The translations under genes were made by a program, and so were the position numbers. Under the pieces are notes generated by a model. That model saw only the letters and a list, made by a program, of their open reading frames with translations. It was not told where the DNA came from and made no database searches. Below are positions 1 to 8,618 of a DNA stretch of 53,858 bases, in pieces. Within the stretch, counting starts at the first letter, position 1. Each line of letters starts with the position of its first letter. This DNA comes from Sedimentisphaerales bacterium (GTDB lineage Bacteria > Planctomycetota > Phycisphaerae > Sedimentisphaerales > Anaerobacaceae). The stretch lies in the NCBI GenBank assembly GCA_030611315.1, contig JAUWPZ010000006.1, positions 1-53,858 of the forward strand, in the 5' to 3' direction.

Positions 1-190
1 TAACCCTATTCATAGTAATGTCTTACACTCATTTGTCATTCTGAGCGACAGCGAAAAATCTGACTTGCGAACTGAGAGTTTCCTTTGTTCGGTCAGTAAC
101 ATCTCATTCTATGGCCAGATGCTTCGCTTCGCCTTGCTGCGATCAGCATGACATGAGGGAGTTTGCTTGCCAGAAAATAATTTCACACCC
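1..190 (-). repeat. MITE-like element A, copy 1 (cut by the window edge)
   Basis: This is the reverse complement of the element at 53484-53700. Bases 91-190 match 53583-53484 with one mismatch in 100, and similarity continues at a lower level to base 1, so the element runs off the left edge. Its visible end reads TTTCACACCC, the same terminus as the other copy. It contains the common TGTCATGCTGA..GCGAAGC type of inner sequence and no open reading frame. It is probably a non-autonomous mobile repeat. Confidence 0.75.
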
Positions 191-288
191 CTAATTACTT
201 CCAAGCTCAGGTTGTTCTTCACAAAATGCCACGAATCGTTTTATAATTAACGTCTGTGTTGATTTTGATATAAGGTGCGCAGGTAATA

Positions 289-1461
289 ATGCTCTCAATA
301 TTTCGTGCACGACGAATAAGGGTGGTTTTGGTGCTGTGGCTGGCAGTCCTGCCGCACCTGGGCGGGACCCGTCTCTATGCCGTAGAGGATTTTGTTCTCG
401 ACGGCGTGTACGAGGCGGCCATTGACTTGCCGAGGATTTATTTTTTACTCACACGCCGTCCGACCGAGCCGCCCTTGAGACATAAAGGGCGCTTTGAATT
501 AAACTACGCCTTTCTTGACACCGGGGCATCCGGAATAGTCGTCTCTCGCGAGACCGTCGAGCTTATGGGCTTGCGGGTCCACTCGAAGGCGAAGTATGTT
601 GACGTCGGTATTGGCGGAGAAGAATATTTCGATGTTACCGAGCCCCTTTATATCGGCTTGACCGGTTACGAATCGAAGGACCCATACAATCCGCGTCTTT
701 ACAGCGTGATTGGGCCGGGACGTTTTCAGGTCAAAAAAAGTCGAGCGTTACTGCTCTTAGAACCGCTTGATGTTGTCGGTATGCCGGTAATGGCCGGGCA
801 AATTGTCATTCTAAATTCCGCCGCGACAAATTCCCTCGAGTATTTCGCCGCCGACATCAAATCCCCGTCCGACCCCGGCATACCGAGGGTTGATTTTAAT
901 ATAGCTCTGAGGTTCGAAAAATTCTTCCATTCAAGGAACCCCAAAAATATTCCGCCTTTACCTTCGATGGCCTTTAACCCGGTCATTGATAAGATTACGA
1001 TTCATAACAATGGTAAGAGTTCGCGCGGCAATTGGCTGCTCGATACGGGCGCGACAATCAGCCTTATCTCCGTGGCACAGGCGGCGAGATTAGGTCTTAC
1101 GGATAGAAACGGAAAGCCGTTGGTCAGACCGGATTTTTCACTCCCTCTCGGCGGTATCGGAAAAATGATTAATGTCCCCGGCTTTGAAGTGGATGCACTC
1201 GTGCTCCCCACCCTCTCCAGGTTCGACCTTGTTTTTACAAATGCCCGCCTGGGCGTTCATGATATCAGGTATTTTGACGAAGATAAGGGAAAGTTCGCCG
1301 TTCTTGACGGAGTCTTCGCCTCCAACTTCTTATGCGCCTCGGCAAAGATGGAAGGCCTTTTTCCTGTGGATATCAGCGAAACGGTATTTGACAAAGTTGT
1401 AATCGATATGCGAAAAGGACTGCTGGGCTTTGTCGTTAGTGATAATTACAACCGGCCTTGA
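289..1461 (+). CDS. Exported two-lobed aspartic-protease-like protein (retropepsin/pepsin fold)
   Basis: The N-terminus has a basic start and a hydrophobic stretch (about residues 10-30), so the protein is probably exported. Two aspartic-protease active-site motifs are visible. FLDTGASGIVVS has its Asp at about residue 77, and WLLDTGATISLIS has its Asp at about residue 252. Two DTG(A) motifs in one 390-residue chain give the two-lobe arrangement of pepsins, whereas most bacterial retropepsin-like proteins carry one motif and dimerise. It is the only plus-strand gene in the first 19 kb and has no obvious operon partner. A weak AGG precedes the ATG. Substrate is unknown. The protease fold is fairly safe; proteolytic activity is an inference. 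Confidence 0.7.
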   Translation: MLSIFRARRIRVVLVLWLAVLPHLGGTRLYAVEDFVLDGVYEAAIDLPRIYFLLTRRPTEPPLRHKGRFELNYAFLDTGASGIVVSRETVELMGLRVHSKAKYVDVGIGGEEYFDVTEPLYIGLTGYESKDPYNPRLYSVIGPGRFQVKKSRALLLLEPLDVVGMPVMAGQIVILNSAATNSLEYFAADIKSPSDPGIPRVDFNIALRFEKFFHSRNPKNIPPLPSMAFNPVIDKITIHNNGKSSRGNWLLDTGATISLISVAQAARLGLTDRNGKPLVRPDFSLPLGGIGKMINVPGFEVDALVLPTLSRFDLVFTNARLGVHDIRYFDEDKGKFAVLDGVFASNFLCASAKMEGLFPVDISETVFDKVVIDMRKGLLGFVVSDNYNRP

Positions 1462-1704
1462 TGCCGAAGCTCAAACCAACCGGCCCCAACTTGTGAATTT
1501 GTGAATTGTTAAAACTCGACTTTTGCACTTTTGACTATAGCTGACTACGTAAGTTGTTGTGCTGAAAGAAGTTACGGCTAATCACGTCGGCACAAAACCG
1601 ACTGCCGTAAGTACTGTAACTACAACAGGTTATGACAAAATGGCAAAAGTTGAGCTAAGCACAAAACAACAAGCGCGAGTATTGCAAATCGATTAGACTT
1701 TTCG

Positions 1705-2598
1705 TTAGTTCAGGCCTTTTACGCGCATTTTGACCGAGTATAGCGATGTTCGGGCAGTGATAAAGAGCGTTTGTTTGTCTTTTCCGCCGAAGGTGACGTT
1801 GGCCGGCCTTTCGGGGATTTCGATGGATTCGAGCTTTTGGCCTTTCTTGTTGTAAACGGCGACAACGTCGGTGGTAAGATAAATATTGCCTTCGTTGTCA
1901 ATTGTCATTCCGTCCGAAGGTTCCGGTGCGAAGAGCTTTTTATTCGAGAGGGCAGCATCCTTGTTGATGGTGTATGAGTAGGTTTTTTTGTCGCCATGGT
2001 CGGCGACGTAAAGAGTTTTGCCGTCGGCGGCGCCGATTATACCGTTGGGGCGGACCATGTCGTCGATGACGCGGATAATCTTCTTGCGGTCCGGGGAGAG
2101 GTAATACACATGCTCGCCATCCTGCTCCATGTCATCTTTGTTTCGACCGTAGCGTGGGTCGGTGAAATAGATGCCGCCTTTGGGGTCGAGCCATAGGTCG
2201 TTTAGGTTGTTGAATCGTTTGTTCTCGTACTTATCAGCCAACACCGTCGAGACCGTTCCCTTGCCCTTTTTATTGATGGAGACCAGACGGCGTCCGCCTC
2301 CCTGGCAGGCGAGCAGATTTCCTTTTTTGTCGAAGTAAAGTCCGTTGGCGCCTTGAGAGTTCTCGAAGAAGGTTGTGAGCCTGCCTTTGAGCGAGAATTT
2401 GTGGATTCGATTGTTCGGGATGTCCGAGAAGAATATATTTCCCTTTTTGTCTGCGGCGGGCCCTTCGGTAAATTTGAATCCGCCAGCGAGCTTCTCGACC
2501 CTGGCATCTGTTGCGACAACGCTTTGCTGTTTTTCGCTGTAAGCGGTTGACGAAACTATGAGAAATAATGCTATCGATACAAGATATTTTGCGTTCAT
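1705..2598 (-). CDS. Exported SMP-30/gluconolactonase/LRE family protein
   Basis: This is a six-bladed propeller of the SMP-30/gluconolactonase type. Family signatures occur in order: FTEGPAADKKGN with the metal-binding Glu near the N-terminus, NDLWLDPKGGIYFTDP, PNGIIGAADGKTLYVADHGD and SDGMTIDNEGNIYLTT. The first about 23 residues form a signal peptide ending near STAYS. The ATG at 2598 is preferred because AGGAG lies 6 bases upstream; the in-frame TTG at 2604 overlaps that site. Such enzymes hydrolyse sugar lactones or related esters in the cell envelope; the substrate is not known here. A close relative forms the C-terminal part of the broken gene at 6023-8467. The two copies bracket the pectate-lyase-like gene, which fits a role in sugar-acid breakdown. 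Confidence 0.85.
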   Translation of the reverse strand: MNAKYLVSIALFLIVSSTAYSEKQQSVVATDARVEKLAGGFKFTEGPAADKKGNIFFSDIPNNRIHKFSLKGRLTTFFENSQGANGLYFDKKGNLLACQGGGRRLVSINKKGKGTVSTVLADKYENKRFNNLNDLWLDPKGGIYFTDPRYGRNKDDMEQDGEHVYYLSPDRKKIIRVIDDMVRPNGIIGAADGKTLYVADHGDKKTYSYTINKDAALSNKKLFAPEPSDGMTIDNEGNIYLTTDVVAVYNKKGQKLESIEIPERPANVTFGGKDKQTLFITARTSLYSVKMRVKGLN

Positions 2599-2665
2599 TT
2601 TCAACTCCTTTTTAGCTTTAGAACTATAAAGTTTTTCTCATTGACAGTTCATGTTCCGATTGGGC

Positions 2666-3379
2666 TTAATAAGTATATCGACCGATGGAAATGATTTTGT
2701 CGCATATATCTGATGCTGAAGTCTTGAATATGTCAAATTCCGAAATATTTTTGTCGGTGATACCTATTTGGTACTCAATCCCTCCCCTGTGCTGATGACT
2801 CAAATATTTGTTTGATTTCGCTTCGTCCCTTGAGAGTATCCAGTAAATAATACTGTCAACCCAGACACCAATGAATACAAATGCATCACAAGCATCAGGC
2901 TTCAACTGTTGAAAGTTCATCCAGAATGGTTTCGTAGATTTATATCTTAATGCTTTTTCAGCCAAGTTGCCTCGCTTTTTCGTGTGGATTGCACGAGCAG
3001 CTTTGACTTCAATTTTTACGCCTTCAGCCCAGAGGTCATATTCTCCTTCGTAATTGGCGTCTATAGACCGGTCTGGCTTCTTGAATCTCGTATCTAAATC
3101 CATTAGGTGTTTCTCACCCCAGATTTGTCCAAATATGCGCGGTGCTAGGCCATACAATTTTAGATATTTGTTTGATGAGACATAATTTTCGCGCAACTTT
3201 TCATACTCACTAAACTGAATTACATTATTGTCGAGGAGATACATTAAGATATATTCATATTCGTTGAAAGGGAATGCAGAGACAAGGCTTTCCAAACGTG
3301 CTGTCAACATTGTCCCGTTCTCTTTGCTTAGCCTCGATATTAGCTCATCGAGATAATTTCTTAGTTCTTGTTGATTCAT
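2666..3379 (-). CDS. Probable type II restriction endonuclease (PD-(D/E)XK fold)
   Basis: A 237-aa protein without signal peptide. It contains EYDLW (Asp about 115) followed eight residues later by IEVKAARA (Glu124, Lys126), the D..ExK arrangement of PD-(D/E)XK nucleases. The start codon overlaps the stop of the upstream methyltransferase in an ATGA arrangement (3376-3379), so the two are translationally coupled. It should cut unmethylated DNA at the site protected by the partner. I cannot name the recognition sequence. The gene is visibly more AT-rich than its neighbours, consistent with horizontal transfer. The nuclease call rests on the motif plus the partnership with the methyltransferase. 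Confidence 0.75.
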   Translation of the reverse strand: MNQQELRNYLDELISRLSKENGTMLTARLESLVSAFPFNEYEYILMYLLDNNVIQFSEYEKLRENYVSSNKYLKLYGLAPRIFGQIWGEKHLMDLDTRFKKPDRSIDANYEGEYDLWAEGVKIEVKAARAIHTKKRGNLAEKALRYKSTKPFWMNFQQLKPDACDAFVFIGVWVDSIIYWILSRDEAKSNKYLSHQHRGGIEYQIGITDKNISEFDIFKTSASDICDKIISIGRYTY

Positions 3380-4392
3380 CGTGTCTGCCTTGTTTCCAGT
3401 TCGCAGAAGGGATTATGCCATTGCCAGCCAGTTCTACCGGTATCTCGGAAGTTCTCAAGCCTTCTTATCGTAAGCTCAGCAAATACAGGATCATTGTCCA
3501 TTGTATAGACTCTTCGATTCGTCCTTTCGCCTGCGATTAGCGTGGTTCCGGAGTGAGCAAATAGATCGAGTATCAAGTCATCTTGTTTGCTACTTGTTAG
3601 GGTAATTCTTTCAATTGCTTTGAGGGGTTTTTGTGCATAGCAGCCAGGTACGTTTTCTTCCATGCGATAGAAAACTTGTTGAATATCAACCCAGACATTG
3701 CCGGGGCGGATAGTGTTAGATTTCCCCCGTTCAAGGTTTTCCGTCTTTTTCCCGTTCACAACTTTGTAGTATCCCCTCAAAATTTTAGGGATGTCAGTGT
3801 ATACGACTTGGAATCCAGGTTTTCCACGGGTATAGTGAAGTAGTTCTTGGCGAACCCACATCCAGTTGTGTTGGGTTCCGAAACCTCTTTGATTTCGCAT
3901 AGTAATGAAGTTTCGGGTTTGTAGTTCGATGAAATCTCGCATCATTAGCATGAAATCCGGAAGGGGTTGAAAATTGTCTTTGTAGTCAGCTCCAATCCAA
4001 ATATACAAATGAGAATGTTCTTGCATTACGTTAAGAGTATTCATGACCCATTGTTTTGAGAAGGTAATATAATCTTTGATTGATATCTTTGAAAGATTTC
4101 GGGTGTTGGCGTTTCCCACTTTTACATTGTATGGTGGGTCATTTATGACGAGATTGGCCTTCTCGCTGCGTAAAAGTATATGCACGTCATCGCCTTTTGT
4201 GGCATCAAGAACACCGACTCTGTGGCCTTTGACAGGATCTTCCCAAACATCCCCATAATCCAGTCGACAATATTGAACTATTTCTTTTCTTCGTTTCCCA
4301 ATATCTAATCTTTTGAGTTTCTCAGTCGTTTGACCTTGTTTCTTTAACGGAGCTTCTAAAAGTGGGAAGTATAGTTGTTTTGTGTCGCTCAT
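3376..4392 (-). CDS. Beta-class DNA methyltransferase (N6-adenine or N4-cytosine) of a restriction-modification system
   Basis: A 338-aa protein with the catalytic motif NDPPYN (motif IV, DPPY at residues 85-88) placed before the SAM-binding motif DLFAHSGTT (motif I, about residues 276-284). This order defines the beta class. Motif I has His where FAGSGTT is usual. DPPY in this class usually means exocyclic amino methylation of adenine, less often of cytosine. The gene directly precedes and overlaps the endonuclease gene by four bases (ATGA), giving a two-gene module. The region is AT-rich compared with flanking genes and interrupts a set of sugar-related minus-strand genes, so it looks like an acquired cassette. 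Confidence 0.88.
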   Translation of the reverse strand: MSDTKQLYFPLLEAPLKKQGQTTEKLKRLDIGKRRKEIVQYCRLDYGDVWEDPVKGHRVGVLDATKGDDVHILLRSEKANLVINDPPYNVKVGNANTRNLSKISIKDYITFSKQWVMNTLNVMQEHSHLYIWIGADYKDNFQPLPDFMLMMRDFIELQTRNFITMRNQRGFGTQHNWMWVRQELLHYTRGKPGFQVVYTDIPKILRGYYKVVNGKKTENLERGKSNTIRPGNVWVDIQQVFYRMEENVPGCYAQKPLKAIERITLTSSKQDDLILDLFAHSGTTLIAGERTNRRVYTMDNDPVFAELTIRRLENFRDTGRTGWQWHNPFCELETRQTR

Positions 4393-4767
4393 AATTATTC
4401 CATGCCTAATGTACTATTTATAAGTCCATTTCTTATATTGTAACTGAGTTAAGAAATAAGTCAAATCAAAGATTTCTGTTATTGCAAGTGCGTTTGACGC
4501 GCTATTATACAACCGACCGATGAGTGATGGCAAGAAATCATGAAGAAGAAATTCGGCCTTTTAAGGTACTTGCAATAAGCTCTTAGACAATCAGATTGTT
4601 GCCTCCATCGCTATAAGAATAGATTCCTGCTCCCCGATCGCAGTCGAGGACAAGCTTCGCAGGAATGACAAATGTTGTTTTTGCGGGAATGACAAATGCT
4701 GTTTTCGCAGGAATGACATCACGGTTTACAGAGGTTTTTCTTTGTCTAAAAACTTTGTAACACCAGC
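4393..4767. other. Intergenic region with short palindromic repeats, no gene seen
   Basis: 375 bases between the methyltransferase start and the pectate-lyase-like gene end. The first part is AT-rich and unremarkable. Bases 4622-4718 hold the tandem 24-base repeat described separately. I see no coding sequence or RNA gene. Confidence 0.6.
4622..4718 (+). repeat. Tandem 24-base GGGAATGACA-type repeats, left copy
   Basis: Units of about 24 bases (AATGCTGTTTTCGCAGGAATGACA-like, here with small variants) are repeated after a split palindrome GATTCCTGC..GCAGGAATGAC. The loop of that palindrome holds an insertion of about 25 bases. The same array, in the same orientation, lies at 5890-5967 on the other side of the pectate-lyase-like gene. 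A single-copy perfect hairpin of this family is at 24444-24463. These resemble the widespread ATTCCC-N8-GGGAAT dispersed repeats. Confidence 0.8.
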
Positions 4768-5856
4768 TTAATCCTTTATCGTTCGCCTGGCGGTGTACTG
4801 ATTGCGGCTTATGTTCATATTGCCGGCGGCGTTGGTTTGGGCGACGGCTTTTTCGGGGTCGGCGTGCAGAAACCAGTTGTGATGTATCTCGACGCTTTTA
4901 GTAGGGCGGCCTCGAATTACGACAGCCCTGACGGATGTTGCCCGAAAGGTATTATGGTGAATTTTTATCAGGTCGCCGGCGATATCAGTACCGTCCTTCC
5001 GGTCGCGTCCGCCGTGCATATCGAAGCTGTGGCCATTGGCGTTGGGGAGGACGAGATTATAACAGGCTTCGTAACTCGTGCCGGGCCTTCCGGTGCCGGC
5101 GATGTGATGGCGGCAGAAGTCGAAGAGATTGGCCTGGATGAGGGCGTCGGACTGGTCGAGGCAGACGCCGTAACCCAGGCCGCTGCGCTGGTTGTGGTGC
5201 ATGTAGTTGTGGTGAATGAGTGCTTTCGAGGCGCCTCGTTTGAGGAAGACGGCTGCGTGGCTGAAGCCGAAGAGTTCGCAGTTGTCCACCTCCAGGTGAG
5301 GATGCGAGCAGATTATGCCGTCGGAGTTGGGTATGCTGTAGTATCGTCCTTCCTTGTGGAGCTTTCTCATCTGTTCTGTCCTTCGCTGCCGGTCCGGGCC
5401 TCTGAGGCGGAGCCCGGTGAGGCGTACTTTTGGCCCGCCTGCCAGGAACATTGGTGATGTCGCGAGGTCATTGCTATACAGAAGGGCACCGGGGGAATTA
5501 TTTTTGCCGCGACCACTTGCCAGGATTACTCCGCCGGGGATGACGATTTTTTTGGTAGCTGTGAGGTCTATCTCGGCTTTGTCGGATATGTACACAATCT
5601 CGCCGGCGTGAGCTTTTTTCAGGGCGGAGAGTAATTCTTCGGCGGTATTGACTTTATAATCGCCCTTCGAGACCAATCGCCGGTATCCTTTGCCTCCACC
5701 GATGGGATTGCCCGTGGGGTTTGATTCGGCTCCGAAGGTCTGGTCATCGGCGGATGATTGCCGGAGATTTGGGTCATTAACAGAGACGGCGCCAAAGGCT
5801 GACGATGCTCCAATCAGAAACATGAAAATCAAAGCAGCCCGGGACAAGTATTTAGA
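4768..5856 (-). CDS. Exported pectate-lyase-like right-handed beta-helix protein
   Basis: Characteristic Pel-like sequence: VNTAEELLSALKKA and EIVYISDKAEIDL near the N-terminus, then repeated helix rungs with asparagine and aromatic ladders (CELFGFSHAAVFLKR, LIHHNYMHHNQRSG, IHHNTFRA, IEIHHNWF-like strings). It should bind or cleave pectin-like or other uronate polymers outside the cytoplasm. The open frame extends upstream to 5994, but that extension (SFPRKQHLSF-type sequence) is translated dispersed repeat. The real start is probably a TTG near 5856 leading into SRAALIFMFLIGASSAFG, a signal peptide. No Shine-Dalgarno site marks it, so the exact start is uncertain. Neighbouring SMP-30-like genes fit a role in uronate use. 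Confidence 0.75.
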   Translation of the reverse strand, partial: SKYLSRAALIFMFLIGASSAFGAVSVNDPNLRQSSADDQTFGAESNPTGNPIGGGKGYRRLVSKGDYKVNTAEELLSALKKAHAGEIVYISDKAEIDLTATKKIVIPGGVILASGRGKNNSPGALLYSNDLATSPMFLAGGPKVRLTGLRLRGPDRQRRTEQMRKLHKEGRYYSIPNSDGIICSHPHLEVDNCELFGFSHAAVFLKRGASKALIHHNYMHHNQRSGLGYGVCLDQSDALIQANLFDFCRHHIAGTGRPGTSYEACYNLVLPNANGHSFDMHGGRDRKDGTDIAGDLIKIHHNTFRATSVRAVVIRGRPTKSVEIHHNWFLHADPEKAVAQTNAAGNMNISRNQYTARRTIKD

Positions 5857-5889
5857 TAATAGAATTACAATCTTTGTTGCTGAAAGACT

Positions 5890-5967
5890 GGATTCCTGCT
5901 TTCGCAGGAATGACAAATGCTGTTTTTGCGGGAATGACAAATGCTGTTTTCGCGGGAATGACATTAG
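5890..5967 (+). repeat. Tandem 24-base GGGAATGACA-type repeats, right copy
   Basis: This is a GATTCCTGCTTTCGCAGGAATGACA palindromic unit (split here to describe: GATTCCTGC, TTTC, GCAGGAAT) followed by two further about 24-base units. It is the same family and orientation as 4622-4718. It covers the 5' end of the open frame of the pectate-lyase-like gene and accounts for the odd N-terminal residues there. Confidence 0.8.
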
Positions 5968-6022
5968 AGTCTTTGACATTTGTTGATTATCCAAGAACTT
6001 TCTCAGGGTAGTACAGGTTTTC

Positions 6023-6502
6023 TCACTGGACGCCTTTTACTCGCATTTTCAGGGCAAAGAGGGACTTTTGGGCGGTTATAAAGAGAGTGTGCCTGTCGGC
6101 GCCGCCGAAACATACATTTGCGGTCCAGCCGGCGTCGATATCGATGTGCTCGATTTTTTCGCCGGCGGAATTAAATACTGTAACGCCTTTTCCGGTCAGG
6201 TAAACATTTCCCTCGTTATCGATAGTCATCCCATCTGAGCCCATCGAGCAGAAGAGTTTTTTGTTTGACAGTGCGGCATCTTCGTTGATTTTATAACGGT
6301 AAGTTTTTTTGTCGCCGAGGTCGGCAACGTAAAGCAGTTTGCCGTCGGGGGCGCCGATTATTCCGTTGGGCGTAACGAGGTCGTGAGTGACGCGGGTGAG
6401 TTCTTTGCGGTCGGGCGAGAGATAGTACACGTGCTTGCCATCCTGCTCCATCGGGCCCCTGTTCCAGTAGGGCCTTTTATAGAAGGGGTCGGTGAAATAG
6501 AT
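6023..6502 (-). pseudogene. C-terminal remainder of the broken DUF362/SMP-30 fusion
   Basis: This stretch continues, in the same frame, the SMP-30 propeller that stops at the TGA at 6503-6505. It begins IYFTDPFYKRPYWNRGP and goes on with MEQDGKHVYYLSPDRKEL, PNGIIGAPDGKLLYVADLGD and SDGMTIDNEGNVYLTG to the end of the fold. The paralogue at 1705-2598 reads DPKGGIYFTDP across the same point, so one glycine codon (GGA) has become TGA here. There is an in-frame ATG at 6451, but no clear ribosome-binding site, and a protein starting there would be half a propeller. It is either a decayed 3' part, a sequencing error, or a read-through product. Confidence 0.75.
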
Positions 6503-8467
6503 TCATCCTTTTGGGTACAGCCAGAGGTCGTTGGGGCCGTTTAGCTTCTTGCCTTTGTATCCCTTGACGAGCACGGTGACTTTGCCCTTCATGTCGATTA
6601 ACCACAGCTCGTTATCAAGGTCTGCACAGGCGAGGAGGCTGCCTTTTTTGTCGAAATACAGTCCGTTGGCGCGTCCGGGGCTTTCGTGGAAGACCGATAG
6701 TTTGCCGTCGATGGACCACTTGAGGATTTTGTTGTTAGGCTGGTCGGTGAAGAAGACGCTGCCTTTAGCGTCCACAGCTGGGCCTTCGGTGAACTTGAAG
6801 CCATCGGCGAGTTTGACTACTTTTGCGCCGGGAGCAATAATACCTTGTTTGCTTTTTGGCGTTATTTTGACGAGCTCGATGCCTTTGCCGACGCCCAGGT
6901 TGCGGGAGTACTTCTTTTCCTGCGGATTGTTCCAATGCTCGTGGACGCCGAGACTTCTGAGGCGTTTTTTATTTCCTTCGTGGTCGGGGTCGTAAAACGT
7001 TCCGGAAGGGGGGCTGTCCGCCATTGCCGCCTCGTGGAGATAATCGTCAACTCCGAGCTTGCGCGGGTAGTCTTCCCACTCGGTGCGGATAAAGTCGAAT
7101 CCGACCGAATCGATGGCTACGGGGTCCTGTGAGGCAAGCAGGGATGAAGTCCAGTCGCCGTTAAAGGGGAAAGACTTCCACTTCCTGGGGGCCTTGTCTA
7201 TTGGGTGCTTGCCGGAGTACAATCCGTCGAGCAGATAGAGGATGGTCTTTCCGCCGAGGTGGGCGTGTCCCATGAGGTCAACGAGGGGCCGATATTTTCC
7301 GGTCTCTTTGGCGAATGCGTTTTTGTGCATATCGTAATAGCCCTTCTGGAAAGGAACCCTGATGAGCGAGCCGTAGTGGTTCTTTGCGCAGAGAGTGACA
7401 CCGGCGCCGGTATGGGCCTTGAGATTGGCCAAATTGATAAGGTACTCGGCCTGGGCGAAGCTAACAGGGACATAGTCCTGAAGGGTGTCTTTCGGATTAC
7501 AGCTCCAGTAGAGGGGGACTCTGGATTGCTTCATCTTGATTCGGCCGAATTTGCCGGCATGGTCCAGATAGCGAACGAGCGGGAACTCTTTGTGAAAGAT
7601 GTCGTAGTATTCGTTGGCGATGTAAGCGAGGCTGTCGCAGAGGGAGATATCGGATTGTTCGACGCCGACGGTATTTACAAGCCGGCGGAGCAGGGCGATA
7701 ATCATCTGTGGCGAAGTGTTCATATAATCCCGCCAGCTTTCCAGGTTGTAATTTTCAGGATTGACGCCGCCGTGCGTGTGGATAAAGCCGACGAAGTTTA
7801 CCTTGATGACGATTTTTTCGCCGGGTTTGTAACCGACATCACCCTTGCCATGCTGTTTGTTGAAGTATCGAAAGAGTTTGTCCCATGCGGCTGTGTCGCT
7901 GTTTTGGCTGGTGAGCTTCCGGATTGCGTCAGAAAGCATTTTGCCGACTTCTTTTTGATTAGTGTGCTCGCTTTGCCACCAGTGTCCGTGGCCGGGTCCC
8001 TGCCAATCAGTCGCATCGGGGTTGTGTACCCAGACGACGCGTCCGGGATGTATTCCTTTTGCGCGACCAATTGGCGAGAGCTGCTTTGGTTCATCGGCCA
8101 CAGCTTCTTTTTGGGGCATGTTGAGAAATACGATTGAGCCGGTTACCACGGCGACAGCAAGACAGATACAAGCGAGTTTTACGCGGGACTGTTTTAACAA
8201 TCGCTTTGCCTTGCCGAATGCGGCGACAGACGCGGCCAGGGCCAAAATCCAGGCCACAAAACCCGATGCCAAGGGAAAGGCCAGACGCTGGCAGGGATAG
8301 GTCGCCCGGGAAGGCTTGGGCAGGACCCTGATGAGGAACCAAACGAGCGACACAAGGCCGGTAATGGGAAGGAGCCACTTGAACCAGCGATATTTCATTT
8401 TTCGCCGGGAATGGTTAGTTGTATTCGGGTACTTTGACGAGGTGAGTCTTTTTCTTGAGAACAACAT
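6503..8467 (-). CDS. DUF362 domain protein fused to SMP-30-like propeller, truncated by an in-frame TGA
   Basis: The ATG at 8467 has GGAGG seven bases upstream (GGAGGCAAACAAATG), so I prefer it over the longer open frame to 8575. The N-terminal part has three hydrophobic segments (about KWLLPITGLVSLVWFLI, then LASGFVAWILALAASVAAF, then LACICLAVAVVTGSIVF). A DUF362 domain follows (EKIVIKVNFVGF, DISLCDSLAYIANEYYDIF, LINLANLKAHTGAGVTLCAK, LLASQDPVAIDSVGFDFI). The last about 100 residues begin an SMP-30 propeller (FKFTEGPAVDAKG, GLYFDKKGSLLACAD, NGPNDLWLYPKG) that stops mid-fold. DUF362 proteins are of unknown biochemical role; a few are linked to Fe-S or cofactor handling. The frame resumes immediately at 6502. 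Confidence 0.75.
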   Translation of the reverse strand: MLFSRKRLTSSKYPNTTNHSRRKMKYRWFKWLLPITGLVSLVWFLIRVLPKPSRATYPCQRLAFPLASGFVAWILALAASVAAFGKAKRLLKQSRVKLACICLAVAVVTGSIVFLNMPQKEAVADEPKQLSPIGRAKGIHPGRVVWVHNPDATDWQGPGHGHWWQSEHTNQKEVGKMLSDAIRKLTSQNSDTAAWDKLFRYFNKQHGKGDVGYKPGEKIVIKVNFVGFIHTHGGVNPENYNLESWRDYMNTSPQMIIALLRRLVNTVGVEQSDISLCDSLAYIANEYYDIFHKEFPLVRYLDHAGKFGRIKMKQSRVPLYWSCNPKDTLQDYVPVSFAQAEYLINLANLKAHTGAGVTLCAKNHYGSLIRVPFQKGYYDMHKNAFAKETGKYRPLVDLMGHAHLGGKTILYLLDGLYSGKHPIDKAPRKWKSFPFNGDWTSSLLASQDPVAIDSVGFDFIRTEWEDYPRKLGVDDYLHEAAMADSPPSGTFYDPDHEGNKKRLRSLGVHEHWNNPQEKKYSRNLGVGKGIELVKITPKSKQGIIAPGAKVVKLADGFKFTEGPAVDAKGSVFFTDQPNNKILKWSIDGKLSVFHESPGRANGLYFDKKGSLLACADLDNELWLIDMKGKVTVLVKGYKGKKLNGPNDLWLYPKG

Positions 8468-8618
8468 TTGTTTGCCTCCAAAATAGTAAACCTTAGACCA
8501 CTTCGTAGATATAGCCGGTGCATCCAAAGATTTCAATAGAAAAAGTACCATCGCTCGGCCTCGCAGGATTGTCATCCTGGGCCAATACGAGTTGTTTTTA
8601 CCCCAAGGCAGGCAGATT

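Noticed and set aside
4622..4718. CRISPR-like array
   Set aside because: Units are about 24 bases with no unique spacers between them and no cas genes nearby; they belong to the ATTCCC..GGGAAT repeat family.
5857..5994. N-terminal extension of the pectate-lyase-like gene
   Set aside because: It translates the dispersed GGGAATGACA repeat and gives FPRKQHLSF-type residues typical of such false extensions; a signal peptide begins just downstream.
6503..6505. TGA as selenocysteine or as a reassigned glycine codon
   Set aside because: The paralogue has Gly and not Cys at this site, and many genes in the window end with TGA, so neither selenocysteine nor a UGA=Gly code fits.
7205..8137. 310-codon plus-strand frame opposite the DUF362 gene
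   Set aside because: Shadow frame; the minus strand carries the recognised DUF362 domain over the same bases.
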